Source: a virus. From it: DNA of 22,114 bases. Position numbers and translations under genes: made by a program. The notes under the pieces were generated by a model. It worked only from the letters and a program-made list of their open reading frames with translations. It did no database searches and had not been told where the DNA came from. The stretch spans positions 1 through 22,114 of IMG/VR virus record IMGVR_UViG_3300047472_000450; one strand, given 5' to 3'. Positions 1 to 7,142 of the stretch are shown one piece after another; within the stretch, counting starts at the first letter, position 1, and each line of letters begins with the position of its first letter.

Positions 1-330
1 ATGAAGAACTACGTGCAGGACGGTGAGAACCTTACGGTGACCGCACCGTACGCCCTCCCCAGCGGCGGCGGCTGCAAGGTCGGTCTGATCTTCGGCGTCG
101 CGACCACCGACGCCGCCATTGGCGCGGCGGTCGAGCTGCAGCTCGAGGGCGTCGTCGACCTGACCGCTCTCGGCACCGACACCGGAATTCCCGGCGACGT
201 GATTTACTGGGATGACGCGAATAAGCGGCTGACGACGACGTCGGCCGGCAACACCAAGGTCGGCGTCCTGACTGCGGCAAAGGCGAACGGCGCCACGAGC
301 GCGCGCGTGCGTCTGAACGCCAACTTCTGA
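1..330 (+). CDS. DUF2190-family capsid decoration (cement) protein, free form
   Basis: This 109-residue protein begins with the first base of the window and matches the DUF2190 fold. It has an N-terminal block of the type MKNYVQDGENLTVTAPY, a central VGLIFGVATTDA strand pair, a conserved D-T-G-x-P-G-D-x-x-Y-W-D-D block near residues 59-72, and a C-terminal ARVRL strand. DUF2190 proteins are small beta-rich capsid proteins that usually follow the major capsid gene and are thought to stabilise the shell, like lambda gpD. The next genes are head-tail joining and tail genes, which fits. It is clearly paralogous to the N-termini of the proteins at 15253 and 17174. The upstream capsid genes lie outside the window, so a more upstream start cannot be excluded, but the length is normal for the family. 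Confidence 0.85.
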   Translation: MKNYVQDGENLTVTAPYALPSGGGCKVGLIFGVATTDAAIGAAVELQLEGVVDLTALGTDTGIPGDVIYWDDANKRLTTTSAGNTKVGVLTAAKANGATSARVRLNANF

Positions 331-343
331 TCAGGTAGTCCCC

Positions 344-676
344 GTGCCGCCGTCGATCGACGCCACTGCAGCAGCGGAACTCCGCATGGGAGCTTCGCTG
401 CTGAAGTGCCTGGCGAATGCGGCGGCACAGATCGACGGCGGTCAGCCGATCGACGTGATCTTCGACGATCCGCCGATCGATGCGGCATTCGGCGGTGCGG
501 GCATGCAGGCGCGGCGTCCGCGCCTGACCTGCTCGATCGCGGATGCCGCCGACGCCGGCGAGGGCGCGGCGGTCATGCTGACCTTCCGAGGCGTGCAGAC
601 CGACTACACGGTCGCGGAACGTGATTCGGACGACCACCAGGCCGGCCACGCCGTGCTCTACCTGGCAAGGAGCTGA
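344..676 (+). CDS. Head-tail joining protein, lambda gpFII-like
   Basis: This 110-residue protein starts with GTG 13 bases after the decoration gene, behind a weak Shine-Dalgarno (AGGTAG). Its size, its position between the decoration protein and the tail genes, and the C-terminal pattern (a beta-rich domain with VMLTFRGVQTDYTVAERDSDD) fit the lambda FII / phage-attachment family, which caps the connector and forms the platform where the tail docks. The N-terminal half is a helix (about residues 8-27) followed by a variable loop with IDVIFDDPPIDAAFGG. The neighbour at 677 starts directly after its stop codon. I cannot see a catalytic motif and expect none. The role is inferred mainly from position and length. 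A generic minor head protein is the alternative. Confidence 0.65.
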   Translation: MPPSIDATAAAELRMGASLLKCLANAAAQIDGGQPIDVIFDDPPIDAAFGGAGMQARRPRLTCSIADAADAGEGAAVMLTFRGVQTDYTVAERDSDDHQAGHAVLYLARS

Positions 677-1129
677 ATGGCCGCGCTGCTCGCCCATTCC
701 ACCGTCGTCGGTGCGTTCGTCGCCACGCTGAGAGCCGCCGCGACGTTGACGGACGTGCCCATCATGCGATCCCGCGTCAGGGCGATCAGCGACCAGGTGA
801 CGCGGGCCGTCTGTGTCCGCCCGACAACTTCGGATCCGAGCGGCGGCGTGATCCTCGGGCATCCGATCGACTGGTCGACCGCCATCCAGGTCGAGTGCTA
901 CGCCCGCGGCGACGCGTCGCAGGCGGCGGATGAGGCCTGCGGCGCGCTGCTGCTGATCGTTGCAGACGCGCTGGCGGTCGATCCTTCCCTCGGCGGCGCG
1001 CTTGACGACATCGGCGACCCAACGCTCGCCTGGGCGCTCGACGAGGCCGATACGACGCTGGGCTGCCTCGTCGCCACCTATCCCGTGACCCACCGCACCG
1101 CCTACCGTAGCTTGGCGGCGCCGACCTGA
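677..1129 (+). CDS. Putative tail terminator / minor tail protein (gpU/gpZ position)
   Basis: This is a 150-residue protein whose ATG directly follows the stop of the preceding gene. A strong AAGGAG at 667-672 lies four bases upstream. It sits between the FII-like joining protein and the tail tube gene, where lambdoid phages place gpZ and gpU. Sequence features are an N-terminal helix (AHSTVVGAFVATLRAA), a central DWSTAIQVECYARGD strand followed by a long alanine-rich helix (DEACGALLLIVADALAVDP), and a C-terminal DEADTTLGCLVATYPVTHRT strand. That alpha/beta arrangement is typical of tail terminator proteins, which form a ring capping the tube at the head-proximal end. Assignment rests on order and overall pattern, since no diagnostic residue is known to me. 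Confidence 0.6.
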   Translation: MAALLAHSTVVGAFVATLRAAATLTDVPIMRSRVRAISDQVTRAVCVRPTTSDPSGGVILGHPIDWSTAIQVECYARGDASQAADEACGALLLIVADALAVDPSLGGALDDIGDPTLAWALDEADTTLGCLVATYPVTHRTAYRSLAAPT

Positions 1130-1139
1130 CAGGACCACC

Positions 1140-1292
1140 ATGACTGAAGACCAGACGCCGGCGCCGAAGGCGCTCGAGCCCACCGAAGGCGGCAGCTATG
1201 TGCGCGATCCGGAAACGGGCGCGCTGACCCGCGCCGAGTCGGAGACGCCCGCCTCCGAACCCGCAGCCGACGCGCCGCCGGCGGCCGGCTGA
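1140..1292 (+). CDS. Small acidic, Pro/Ala/Glu-rich protein between tail terminator and tail tube
   Basis: A 50-residue reading frame starts at ATG 1140 with an AGGA (1131-1134) upstream and ends at TGA 1290-1292, filling the gap between two tail genes. The predicted protein is strongly acidic and low in complexity, has no hydrophobic core, and contains a GGSYVRDPETGALTR stretch in the middle. It is therefore probably disordered. Small proteins with a similar SYxRDPxTGxL core occur at this site in related lambda-like prophages as far as I recall, which supports a real gene, but no function is established. It could be a short accessory to tail tube assembly. Confidence 0.6.
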   Translation: MTEDQTPAPKALEPTEGGSYVRDPETGALTRAESETPASEPAADAPPAAG

Positions 1293-1320
1293 ACCTGCGC
1301 ATCTCACCGGAGCCTGACCC

Positions 1321-2301
1321 ATGCCCCGTTTCGTACGCAATACAGCGATCCTCGCGAAGATCGAGACGACCTACAACACCGATCCGACGCCGACTGGCTC
1401 GGCCAACGCGCTGTTGGTCAGCAACTTGTCGACCAACCCGCTCAACGCGAACAACGTCGATCGGGATCTGGTGCGGCCGTACTTCGGCGCGTCCGAGCAG
1501 CTGCTCGGCACCTACAACGTCGAGATGGGGTTCGACATCGAGCTTACTGGGTCGGGAGTGGCCGGCACCGCGCCGCTCTGGGGGCCGTTGATCCGCGCAT
1601 GTTCGTTCGCGGAGGTGCTGACAGCGACCACGCGTGTCGACTACACGCCGATCACCTCCAATCAGGAATCGGTCACGATCTACTGGTACGACGACGGTGT
1701 GCTGCAAGTGGCGACCGGTTGCCGCGGCACGATGACGCTCGCCATGAAGTCCGGCGAGCGGCCGGTGATGAGCTTCAAATTCACCGGCCTGGTCGGGGCG
1801 ATGTCCGCGGTCGCCAACCCGAGCATCACGCTCACCGGCTGGAAGACGCCGCAGATCCCGACGGACGCCAACACGATGGACCTCACGTACGGTGGGGCGG
1901 TGTCTCCCACCGGCGCGCCGGCGATCACGGGCGGGACCTCGTATCCGAGCACCGGCCTCGATCTCGACATCGGCAACACCGTGACGCATACGCCGCTGAT
2001 CGGCGGCGAGACCGTCGACGTGACCGACCGCCAGGCAAGCGGCAAGGTGCAGCTCGATCTCACGGCGGCGCAGGAAGTGAGCTTCCTCAGCACCGTCAAG
2101 CTCGCGACGCTTGGGGCACTCAGCATGCTGCACGGCACCGTCGCAGGTCAGAAGGTGCTGGTGCATGTCGCCAGCGCCCAGCTCTTCAACCCGAGCAAGG
2201 CCGAGCTCAACGGTCGCCGAATGATCGGCTACGACCTGCGCGCGGTGCCGACGCCTGGCGGCAGCGGCAACGACGAACTGCGCATCGTCACCAGCTTCTG
2301 A
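1321..2301 (+). CDS. Major tail tube protein
   Basis: This 326-residue protein starts at ATG 1321 with a GGAG at 1309-1312 upstream. The N-terminus (MPRFVRNTAILAKIETTYNT, followed by D-P-T-P) matches the large phage tail tube family (Phage_tube_2 type), where this block precedes a two-layer beta fold. Later landmarks are ELTGSGVAGTAPLWGPLIRAC (residues ~79-99), the YTPITSNQESVTIYWYDDG strand pair (~110-128), the G-RGTMTLAMKSGERPVMSFKFTG hairpin (~134-155) and a C-terminal YDLRAVPTPGGSGNDELRI. Subunits of this family stack as hexameric rings to form the tail lumen. The frameshifted assembly chaperone and tape measure genes follow immediately, the standard siphophage order. The sequence is full length and undamaged. 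Confidence 0.85.
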   Translation: MPRFVRNTAILAKIETTYNTDPTPTGSANALLVSNLSTNPLNANNVDRDLVRPYFGASEQLLGTYNVEMGFDIELTGSGVAGTAPLWGPLIRACSFAEVLTATTRVDYTPITSNQESVTIYWYDDGVLQVATGCRGTMTLAMKSGERPVMSFKFTGLVGAMSAVANPSITLTGWKTPQIPTDANTMDLTYGGAVSPTGAPAITGGTSYPSTGLDLDIGNTVTHTPLIGGETVDVTDRQASGKVQLDLTAAQEVSFLSTVKLATLGALSMLHGTVAGQKVLVHVASAQLFNPSKAELNGRRMIGYDLRAVPTPGGSGNDELRIVTSF

Positions 2302-2315
2302 AGGTCAACGAAACG

Positions 2316-2669
2316 ATGTTCACTCTTGCGAAAAGCCCGTCCTACTGGTGGCCCGTCGTCGTCGTGGTTCCGGGCGACGATGGCCAGGTGATCACATCGC
2401 AGTTCGACGGCCTGTTCAAGCGCCTCTCCCCAAGCGAGCACGAAGCGCAGGTGTCGAAGATCCGCGCTGCGACGCCCGAGCAGCCGTACGGTGACGTACA
2501 GATGGCGCGCGACCTGATGGAGGGTTGGCGCGGCGTCGTGGCAAGGGACGGCGGCGAGATCCAGTTCACCGACGGCACCTTCGGCCAACTGCTCGACCTG
2601 CCGGGAGCGGCCACAGCGATCGTCAAGGCCTACAACGGCAGCCTGCGCAAGGCCGCAGAAAAAAACTGA
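2316..2669 (+). CDS. Tail assembly chaperone, short (gpG-like) form
   Basis: This is a 117-residue product starting at ATG 2316 (AAGG at 2301-2304, slightly distant) and ending at TGA 2667-2669. It lies between tail tube and tape measure, the place of lambda gpG. It opens with a beta-rich piece (MFTLAKSPSYWWPVVVVVPGDDG), followed by QFDGLFKRLSPSEHEAQVSKI and a C-terminal helix (ATAIVKAYNGSLRKAAEKN). Proteins in this position coat the tape measure protein during tail assembly and are absent from the finished virion. The last codons run through seven A residues and contain the slippery heptamer A AAA AAC, so a fraction of ribosomes should continue in the -1 frame into the DUF1799-like extension. 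The ORF is intact. Confidence 0.8.
   Translation: MFTLAKSPSYWWPVVVVVPGDDGQVITSQFDGLFKRLSPSEHEAQVSKIRAATPEQPYGDVQMARDLMEGWRGVVARDGGEIQFTDGTFGQLLDLPGAATAIVKAYNGSLRKAAEKN
2660..2666 (+). promoter_or_regulatory. Programmed -1 ribosomal frameshift site (A AAA AAC)
   Basis: The heptamer A AAA AAC occupies the X-XXY-YYZ register relative to the gpG-like frame (GAA AAA AAC TGA), with the zero-frame stop directly behind it. Slipping back one base gives AAA AAA CTG and opens the frame that runs to 3043. An SD-like AAGG at 2649-2652 lies seven bases upstream and a G-rich stretch follows. Both are possible stimulators. A AAA AAC is an established slippery sequence in bacteria, and tail chaperone genes are the classic users of this device. 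Confidence 0.85.
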
Positions 2670-3043
2670 CGGGGGCGGGCCAGACGTGGGCACGCGGCGG
2701 CCAGGTCTTCGACGAGACCCCGCTGCAGGCGCTCCGAGCGCTTGGCGCGCCCGAAACCTTCATCGCGGAGCAGCACGCGGCGCTGCTCGAACGAAATCAG
2801 CGACTGCTGTACGAGGTATGGCCGGAGCACTGGCATGCGGTCCAAGTGTTCCGCGACATGCGCACGCAATGGAACTCGGTGCAGGGCCTGGGGGGAGTCC
2901 ATGCGGTGGGCTTGCGATACGAGGCGCTGCCGGTAGTGATTCGCGCGCATCGATCGAACCCTCATGCCCAGCCCTACGAAGAGCTTTTCGCACAGCTTCG
3001 CTGCCTAGAAGACGCGGCACTCAGAGTGATGCGCACCAGGTGA
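2666..3043 (+). CDS. Tail assembly chaperone, frameshift extension (gpT-like, DUF1799), made as a GT fusion from 2316
   Basis: This -1 frame reading has no plausible start codon of its own with a ribosome binding site. It continues from the slippery site at 2660-2666, giving a 242-residue fusion encoded by 2316-2666 and 2666-3043. The extension contains ETPLQALRALGAPETFIAEQ, then W-P-E-H-W-x-A-V-x-V-F-R and T-Q-W-N-S-V-Q-G-L-G-G-V-H-A-V-G-L-R-Y-E-A-L-P-V, a pattern typical of DUF1799 phage proteins. In lambda the T domain of gpGT binds the tail tube protein while the G part coats the tape measure, and I infer the same division here. The stop lies seven bases before the tape measure ATG. A separate weak CTG start at 2666 is the less likely alternative. 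Confidence 0.8.
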   Translation: MTGAGQTWARGGQVFDETPLQALRALGAPETFIAEQHAALLERNQRLLYEVWPEHWHAVQVFRDMRTQWNSVQGLGGVHAVGLRYEALPVVIRAHRSNPHAQPYEELFAQLRCLEDAALRVMRTR

Positions 3044-3049
3044 TGGAAC

Positions 3050-5518
3050 ATGGCTGACCAAACCCGCACGTTTCTCGTCCTGCTGCAAGGGGACAACAGC
3101 TCCCTGGTTAAGGCCTCGCAAGGCGGTGCTGCCGCCCTGAAGGGCGCCTCAGACGGCGCGGACGAGTTCGTGCGCGCGCAGCAGGCGCAGCAGGCGTCGA
3201 CGAAGCTGACGGCCTACCAGACGCAGCAGCTCACCTATCAGCTGAACGACTTTTTTGTGCAAGTCGCGAGCGGCAGCAGCCCGCTGACGGCGCTCATCCA
3301 GCAAGGCTCCCAGCTCACCGGTACGTTCGGTGGTGTACGCGGCGCAGTCGGTGCGGTTCTGTCGCTCTTCACGCCATTGCGCATCGCCGTGGGCGGTGCC
3401 GCTGCAATCCTTGGAGTACTTGGTGTTGCGGCGTACGAGGGCGCGCAGCAGCTCGCCGCCCTGCAGAAGGTGGAGCAGCTCTCGGGCAACATAGCCGGCG
3501 CGACCGCCGACAGCTTCGATGCATCGGCGAAATCGATCGAACGGTTCGGCGGCGGCACGATCACGCAGGCACGTGCGGCGTTCCTGAGCCTCGTTCAAAG
3601 TGGCCAGGTCACTGAGACGGCGATCGACAGCGTGGGCGCCGCGGTCGTGCGCATGGCGAATTCGACCGGCGAATCCGTCGATGGAGTGGCGAAGGATTGG
3701 GTCGGGATGACCTCGGATGTGGCGGCCGGTGCCGCCAAGCTCAACAGGCAGTACAACTTCTTGACCGCGGCGCAGTACGACTACATCCGAGCCTTGCAGG
3801 CCGAGGGACAGACGCAGCAGGCGTTGAAATACACGGCCGATAAGTACAACGAGGCGAAATCCAAGCAGATCAGCAACCTGGGGACGATCGAACGCCTGCT
3901 GCAATCTGGCAAGAAGGCGTGGTCAGACTGGTGGGACTCGGCACTCGCCCTCGGTCGTGAGCCGACGATCGCCGAGCGCGTTGCGCAGGCGCAGCAGCTC
4001 GCAGACCTCGCATCGAAGTCGGTTCTCGACCCCAACGACACCGGTGCGTATTTCGGGCGACCGCGCGCGTCGGATGCCTCTCGTCGCGACAATGCACAGG
4101 AGATCCTGCGTCTCGCTAAGCAGTCCCAAGGTGCTCAAGCTGACAGCGCTGCTGCTGCTGCCGCTGCCGCCGAGAAAAACCAGCAGGAGATCCTGCAACG
4201 CTCGGCGGACTATCAGGCTGCGCTGACCGCGATCGCGATGGCGGGTTCCGAGCAGCGATTGGCCTTCGCTCAAGCCAGCGCGGCGAAGGAGCTAGACGCG
4301 CTCGATCAGTCGTACGCGACGGCCAATATCAGCATCGCGGGCTATGCAAAGGCCCGCTTCGCGATCGAAAGCCAGGAGATTCGTGCCGAGATGGCGCTGG
4401 TCGACGACCAGATCGCCCAGGAGAAGAAGCGTCAGCCGGACGGCCAGGCCGATAGCCTCCAGCAGCGCGCTCGGCTTCTCGCCCTCGACACCCAGCGATT
4501 CAACGTGCAACAGAAGCTCGTGCAGCTGCAGGTGCAGTATCGCAAGGGCGAGTTGATTCCCGGTGACCTGCGCACCTCCGAAGCTCCAACAGCTGCACAG
4601 CAGTTCAGCGCTTTCGAGCATGCGCAGTCGGCAGCTGCGGAGCAAGGGATTCTGGAGCGCAGCGCCGCGGCTGCGCAGGCCTACACCGACCTCATCGACC
4701 AGAACAAGCAGACGAGTGCCGCTTTGATCCTGGACGACCAGACCCGCGGCCAGGCGCAGATCGCCTTGGACACGGAGACCCTTCGCAAGCGCTTGGAGTT
4801 GGAAACGCTGAGCGCACAGGACCGTCAAGCCGCTGAGAGCGCGCTCGCGGACTACGTCGCGCTTCGAAATCAGCAGCTGACCGAGCAGCTCAAGCCCGAG
4901 TGGCAAAAGCAGCTCGATGGCTGGAAGGACACCGTCAAGCTCATGCGCGACGCGTCCGACGAGTTCATGCAGGGCTTCATCGATCAGGGCCGCGACATGT
5001 GGGTCGAGTTCGGCAAGACAGGCAAGCTGTCCGTGACGAGCCTGCTGGACTTCGTTCGCACCGAGTTCCTGAAGCTCACGTACAACCAACTGATCGCACC
5101 GGCGGCGGCGAGTTTCGGCCAGTCGCTCTTCGGAGCCATCACCGGATCCCTCGGTAGCCTATTGGGTGGTGGATCGGGGCTGTCCATCGATCCGTCGGGC
5201 GCAGGCCTGACTGCCGGCGGCCCGAGTCTGGTCGAGCTCGGCCTCGGCGGCGGTCGAGCCGGCGGCGGCGGTGTCGATCCCTACACGACCTACCTGGTTG
5301 GGGAGGAGGGCCCGGAGCTGCTCCGCATGGGCGGCCGCGGCGGCACGGTGATTCCGAACAAGGCGATCGGCGGTGGCGACATGCACCTCACGATCGCGCC
5401 CGTCTTCAACGGCGGTGTCTCCCGCAACGAGCTGGTGAACGGCATGAACCTCGCAACCGATGCGGCTGTTGCTCGCATCCGCGACGCGCGTCGCCGCGGC
5501 GATCGGACGGTCGGATGA
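3050..5518 (+). CDS. Tail tape measure protein
   Basis: This 822-residue protein, the second-largest in the window, starts at ATG 3050 (TGATGGAAC context upstream). The N-terminus (TRTFLVLLQGDNSSLVKA) is followed by QLTYQLNDFFVQVASGSSPLTALIQQGSQL, characteristic of the prophage tape measure family TMP_2 (I give it in parts: QLTYQLNDFF, then QQGSQL). Hydrophobic helices lie near residues 90-130. Long alanine/glutamine-rich coiled-coil stretches fill residues ~180-640. The C-terminal part resembles the lambda gpH C-terminal domain (FLKLTYNQLIAP), followed by a Gly-rich loop and a YLVGEEGPELLRMGGRGG motif common to tape measure tails. The protein sets tail length and is probably ejected with DNA. 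At the usual ~1.5 angstrom per residue this predicts a tail of roughly 120 nm, an estimate only. Confidence 0.92.
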   Translation: MADQTRTFLVLLQGDNSSLVKASQGGAAALKGASDGADEFVRAQQAQQASTKLTAYQTQQLTYQLNDFFVQVASGSSPLTALIQQGSQLTGTFGGVRGAVGAVLSLFTPLRIAVGGAAAILGVLGVAAYEGAQQLAALQKVEQLSGNIAGATADSFDASAKSIERFGGGTITQARAAFLSLVQSGQVTETAIDSVGAAVVRMANSTGESVDGVAKDWVGMTSDVAAGAAKLNRQYNFLTAAQYDYIRALQAEGQTQQALKYTADKYNEAKSKQISNLGTIERLLQSGKKAWSDWWDSALALGREPTIAERVAQAQQLADLASKSVLDPNDTGAYFGRPRASDASRRDNAQEILRLAKQSQGAQADSAAAAAAAAEKNQQEILQRSADYQAALTAIAMAGSEQRLAFAQASAAKELDALDQSYATANISIAGYAKARFAIESQEIRAEMALVDDQIAQEKKRQPDGQADSLQQRARLLALDTQRFNVQQKLVQLQVQYRKGELIPGDLRTSEAPTAAQQFSAFEHAQSAAAEQGILERSAAAAQAYTDLIDQNKQTSAALILDDQTRGQAQIALDTETLRKRLELETLSAQDRQAAESALADYVALRNQQLTEQLKPEWQKQLDGWKDTVKLMRDASDEFMQGFIDQGRDMWVEFGKTGKLSVTSLLDFVRTEFLKLTYNQLIAPAAASFGQSLFGAITGSLGSLLGGGSGLSIDPSGAGLTAGGPSLVELGLGGGRAGGGGVDPYTTYLVGEEGPELLRMGGRGGTVIPNKAIGGGDMHLTIAPVFNGGVSRNELVNGMNLATDAAVARIRDARRRGDRTVG

Positions 5519-6132
5519 ATTACGACTGGCCCGTCTATGGCTCCGACAAGGCGTTCTGGCCTGCCTCGGTCGAGCCGCACCAGACGCACAACAATCGAGT
5601 GTCGGTGAGCCCACTCAGCGGCGACGTGCAAACCGGCAGTGTGCCGGGCTCGTACTGGGGCTGGACGTTCAACTTCTCCGAACAGTTCTGGGACGAACGT
5701 GCGCGGCTCTGGGCCTTCCTTTCGCGCCTGGAGGGCCAAAAGAACCGAGCCCGGATCTTCGACCCACATCAGCCGCGCCCCGCCGGCTCGATCAGCCTGG
5801 CGGGGGTTACTGCAGCCGCGGCAGCGCAGTTCGCGACCTCGATCGCGCTGCGCAACTGCGGCGCCGGCAAGACGCTCCTACCCGGCGATTGGTTCAACGT
5901 CGGAGGCCAGCAGCTCGTGCAGACGGTCGTTGGCGGCACCGCGGACGGCTCGGGCAACCTGACCGTCGAGTTCCGCCAGCAGCTGCGCGCCGCGGTCGCC
6001 GTCGGTGCGGCGATCACGCTCGATCAGCCGAGGGCGCTCTACATCCTCACGACGCCCGACATCGGCACGGCTTACGGCCCTGGGTATCGGGCGCCGGCGT
6101 TCAGCATCACCTTTCGGGAGGTTTTTGCATGA
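5515..6132 (+). CDS. Putative distal tail protein (minor tail protein, gpM position)
   Basis: This 205-residue protein starts at ATG 5515, overlapping the tape measure stop by ATGA, so it is translationally coupled. It follows the tape measure as lambda gpM does. The N-terminal part is tryptophan-rich (NYDWPVYGSDKAFWPASVEP, then WGWTFNFSEQFWDERARLWAFLSRLEGQKNRARIF), which resembles the strand-helix core of distal tail proteins that form the ring between tube and tip. The second half (residues ~85-180) has an inserted beta domain with GAGKTLLPGDWFNVGG, where the GKT is not a nucleotide-binding loop in context. The C-terminus ends AFSITFREVFA, typical for these tip proteins. The general role is well supported by order, the exact family is not. 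Confidence 0.65.
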   Translation: MNYDWPVYGSDKAFWPASVEPHQTHNNRVSVSPLSGDVQTGSVPGSYWGWTFNFSEQFWDERARLWAFLSRLEGQKNRARIFDPHQPRPAGSISLAGVTAAAAAQFATSIALRNCGAGKTLLPGDWFNVGGQQLVQTVVGGTADGSGNLTVEFRQQLRAAVAVGAAITLDQPRALYILTTPDIGTAYGPGYRAPAFSITFREVFA

Positions 6133-6704
6133 CGACGGGCCGCGCGCTCGACAGCGACTTCGCGTCGCTGATGCAGGGCGTCCACGTCGAGAGCTTCATC
6201 CTCGTCGAAATGGGCTTCGACAGCGGCACCCTCTACCTCGTGGGCCTCGCATTTCCGGTCACGTGGAACGGCAACCTTTATGCGCCCGTGATGGGCCTTG
6301 GTGCGGTCCAGTCGATCCTTGAGACCGACAGCGAGGTGCAAGGTCTGACGTTCTCCCTCTCGGCCGTCCCTGAAAGCGCGATTGCGACGGTACTTGAGGA
6401 GCCAATCCAGGGGCGCCCCGTCATCGTTCGCCAGGTCGCGTTGAAGCCGGACGGCAGCATCACCATCGACCAGAACGTCTGGCAGGGCCTGCTGGACACG
6501 ATGACGATCGACGACCAGGGTCCCACCTCGACGATCACCGTGACGGCCGAGCACAAGCTCGCGGCCTGGTCCGATGCGAATCTCAGCCGCTTCAGCGACG
6601 AAGACCAGCAGGCCAAGCATCCGGGCGACCTCTTCTTCCAGTACGCCGCGCAGATGGCCGAGGCGACGATCGTATGGCCCAACAAGACGTTTTTCCGCCA
6701 GTGA
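6129..6704 (+). CDS. Putative tail tip / baseplate hub protein (gpL position, DUF2163-like)
   Basis: This 191-residue protein starts at ATG 6129, overlapping the preceding stop by ATGA, with a strong GGGAGG at 6116-6121. It begins with ALDSDFASLMQGVHVESFIL and continues with MGFDSGTLYLVGLAFPVTWNG, a beta-rich hub-like pattern. It then has ILETDSEVQGLTFSLSAVPES, PVIVRQVALKPDGSI and a C-terminal HPGDLFFQYAAQMAEATIVWPNK. Proteins of this layout precede the NlpC/P60-like and gpJ-like genes in lambda-like tails and form part of the tip complex. Lambda gpL carries C-terminal cysteines for an iron-sulfur cluster. None are seen here, so equating it with gpL is by position. The DUF2163-like label is a similarity judgement, not a verified match. 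Confidence 0.62.
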   Translation: MTTGRALDSDFASLMQGVHVESFILVEMGFDSGTLYLVGLAFPVTWNGNLYAPVMGLGAVQSILETDSEVQGLTFSLSAVPESAIATVLEEPIQGRPVIVRQVALKPDGSITIDQNVWQGLLDTMTIDDQGPTSTITVTAEHKLAAWSDANLSRFSDEDQQAKHPGDLFFQYAAQMAEATIVWPNKTFFRQ

Positions 6705-7141
6705 AGTTTCGCCGAGTGCCTGACTGGCCTGCCGCGCTGGCCGCGCTCATCGAGCGGCGGCGCGCCGAACCCTTTTTGTGGGGTCAGCAGGACTGCGTCA
6801 CTTTCGCTGCCGACGATGTGCTCGCGCTCACCGGCCAGGATGTCCTGGGTGAGCTGCGCGGTGCCTGGCGGTCGCTGGACGAGGCGGTAGCGGTGCTGCG
6901 GCGCGAGGGCGGTCTGCGCGCCGCGATCGCGCGGCGGCTGGGGGCGCCCTTGCCGACACCACGTCTCGCGCAGCGTGGGGACGTGCTGCTCGTGTCGCGG
7001 CCGCTGCTGACGGGCTGCGCCGTCGCCCGTAGGCGTCTCTTCGTCGCTGTCTGCGATGCCGATCGCTTCGTCGCGCCCGCCGAAGGTGGCCTGGTGCACG
7101 GGCCCATGCAGGCAGCACAGACCGCTTGGGGGGTGCGCTGA
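6674..7141 (+). CDS. DUF6950-family tail tip protein (NlpC/P60-like, gpK position)
   Basis: This reading is 155 residues from ATG 6674. A GTG at 6701, overlapping the previous stop as GTGA and giving a 146-residue protein that begins KFRRVPDWPAALAAL, is equally plausible and closer to the usual family N-terminus. The hallmark F-L-W-G-Q-Q-D-C-V-T-F-A-A-D (Cys in the WGxxDC block) aligns with the catalytic cysteine of NlpC/P60-like papain folds. A late His lies in GGLVHGPMQAAQTAWGVR. In lambda, gpK at this position combines a zinc peptidase and an NlpC/P60 domain and acts in tail tip assembly. Whether this short version is an active peptidase is unknown. It stops one base before the fibre gene ATG. 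Confidence 0.75.
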   Translation: MAQQDVFPPVKFRRVPDWPAALAALIERRRAEPFLWGQQDCVTFAADDVLALTGQDVLGELRGAWRSLDEAVAVLRREGGLRAAIARRLGAPLPTPRLAQRGDVLLVSRPLLTGCAVARRRLFVAVCDADRFVAPAEGGLVHGPMQAAQTAWGVR

Positions 7142-7142
7142 C

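Noticed and set aside
32-1183. 383-codon minus-strand frame across the first genes
   Set aside because: Extremely Arg-rich translation without recognisable domains, opposite four consistent plus-strand genes. A GC-driven shadow.
5869-5884. GAGKT in the distal tail protein resembles a Walker A motif
   Set aside because: There is no full GxxxxGK[ST] with a following helix, no Walker B, and the region is a beta domain of a tail tip protein.
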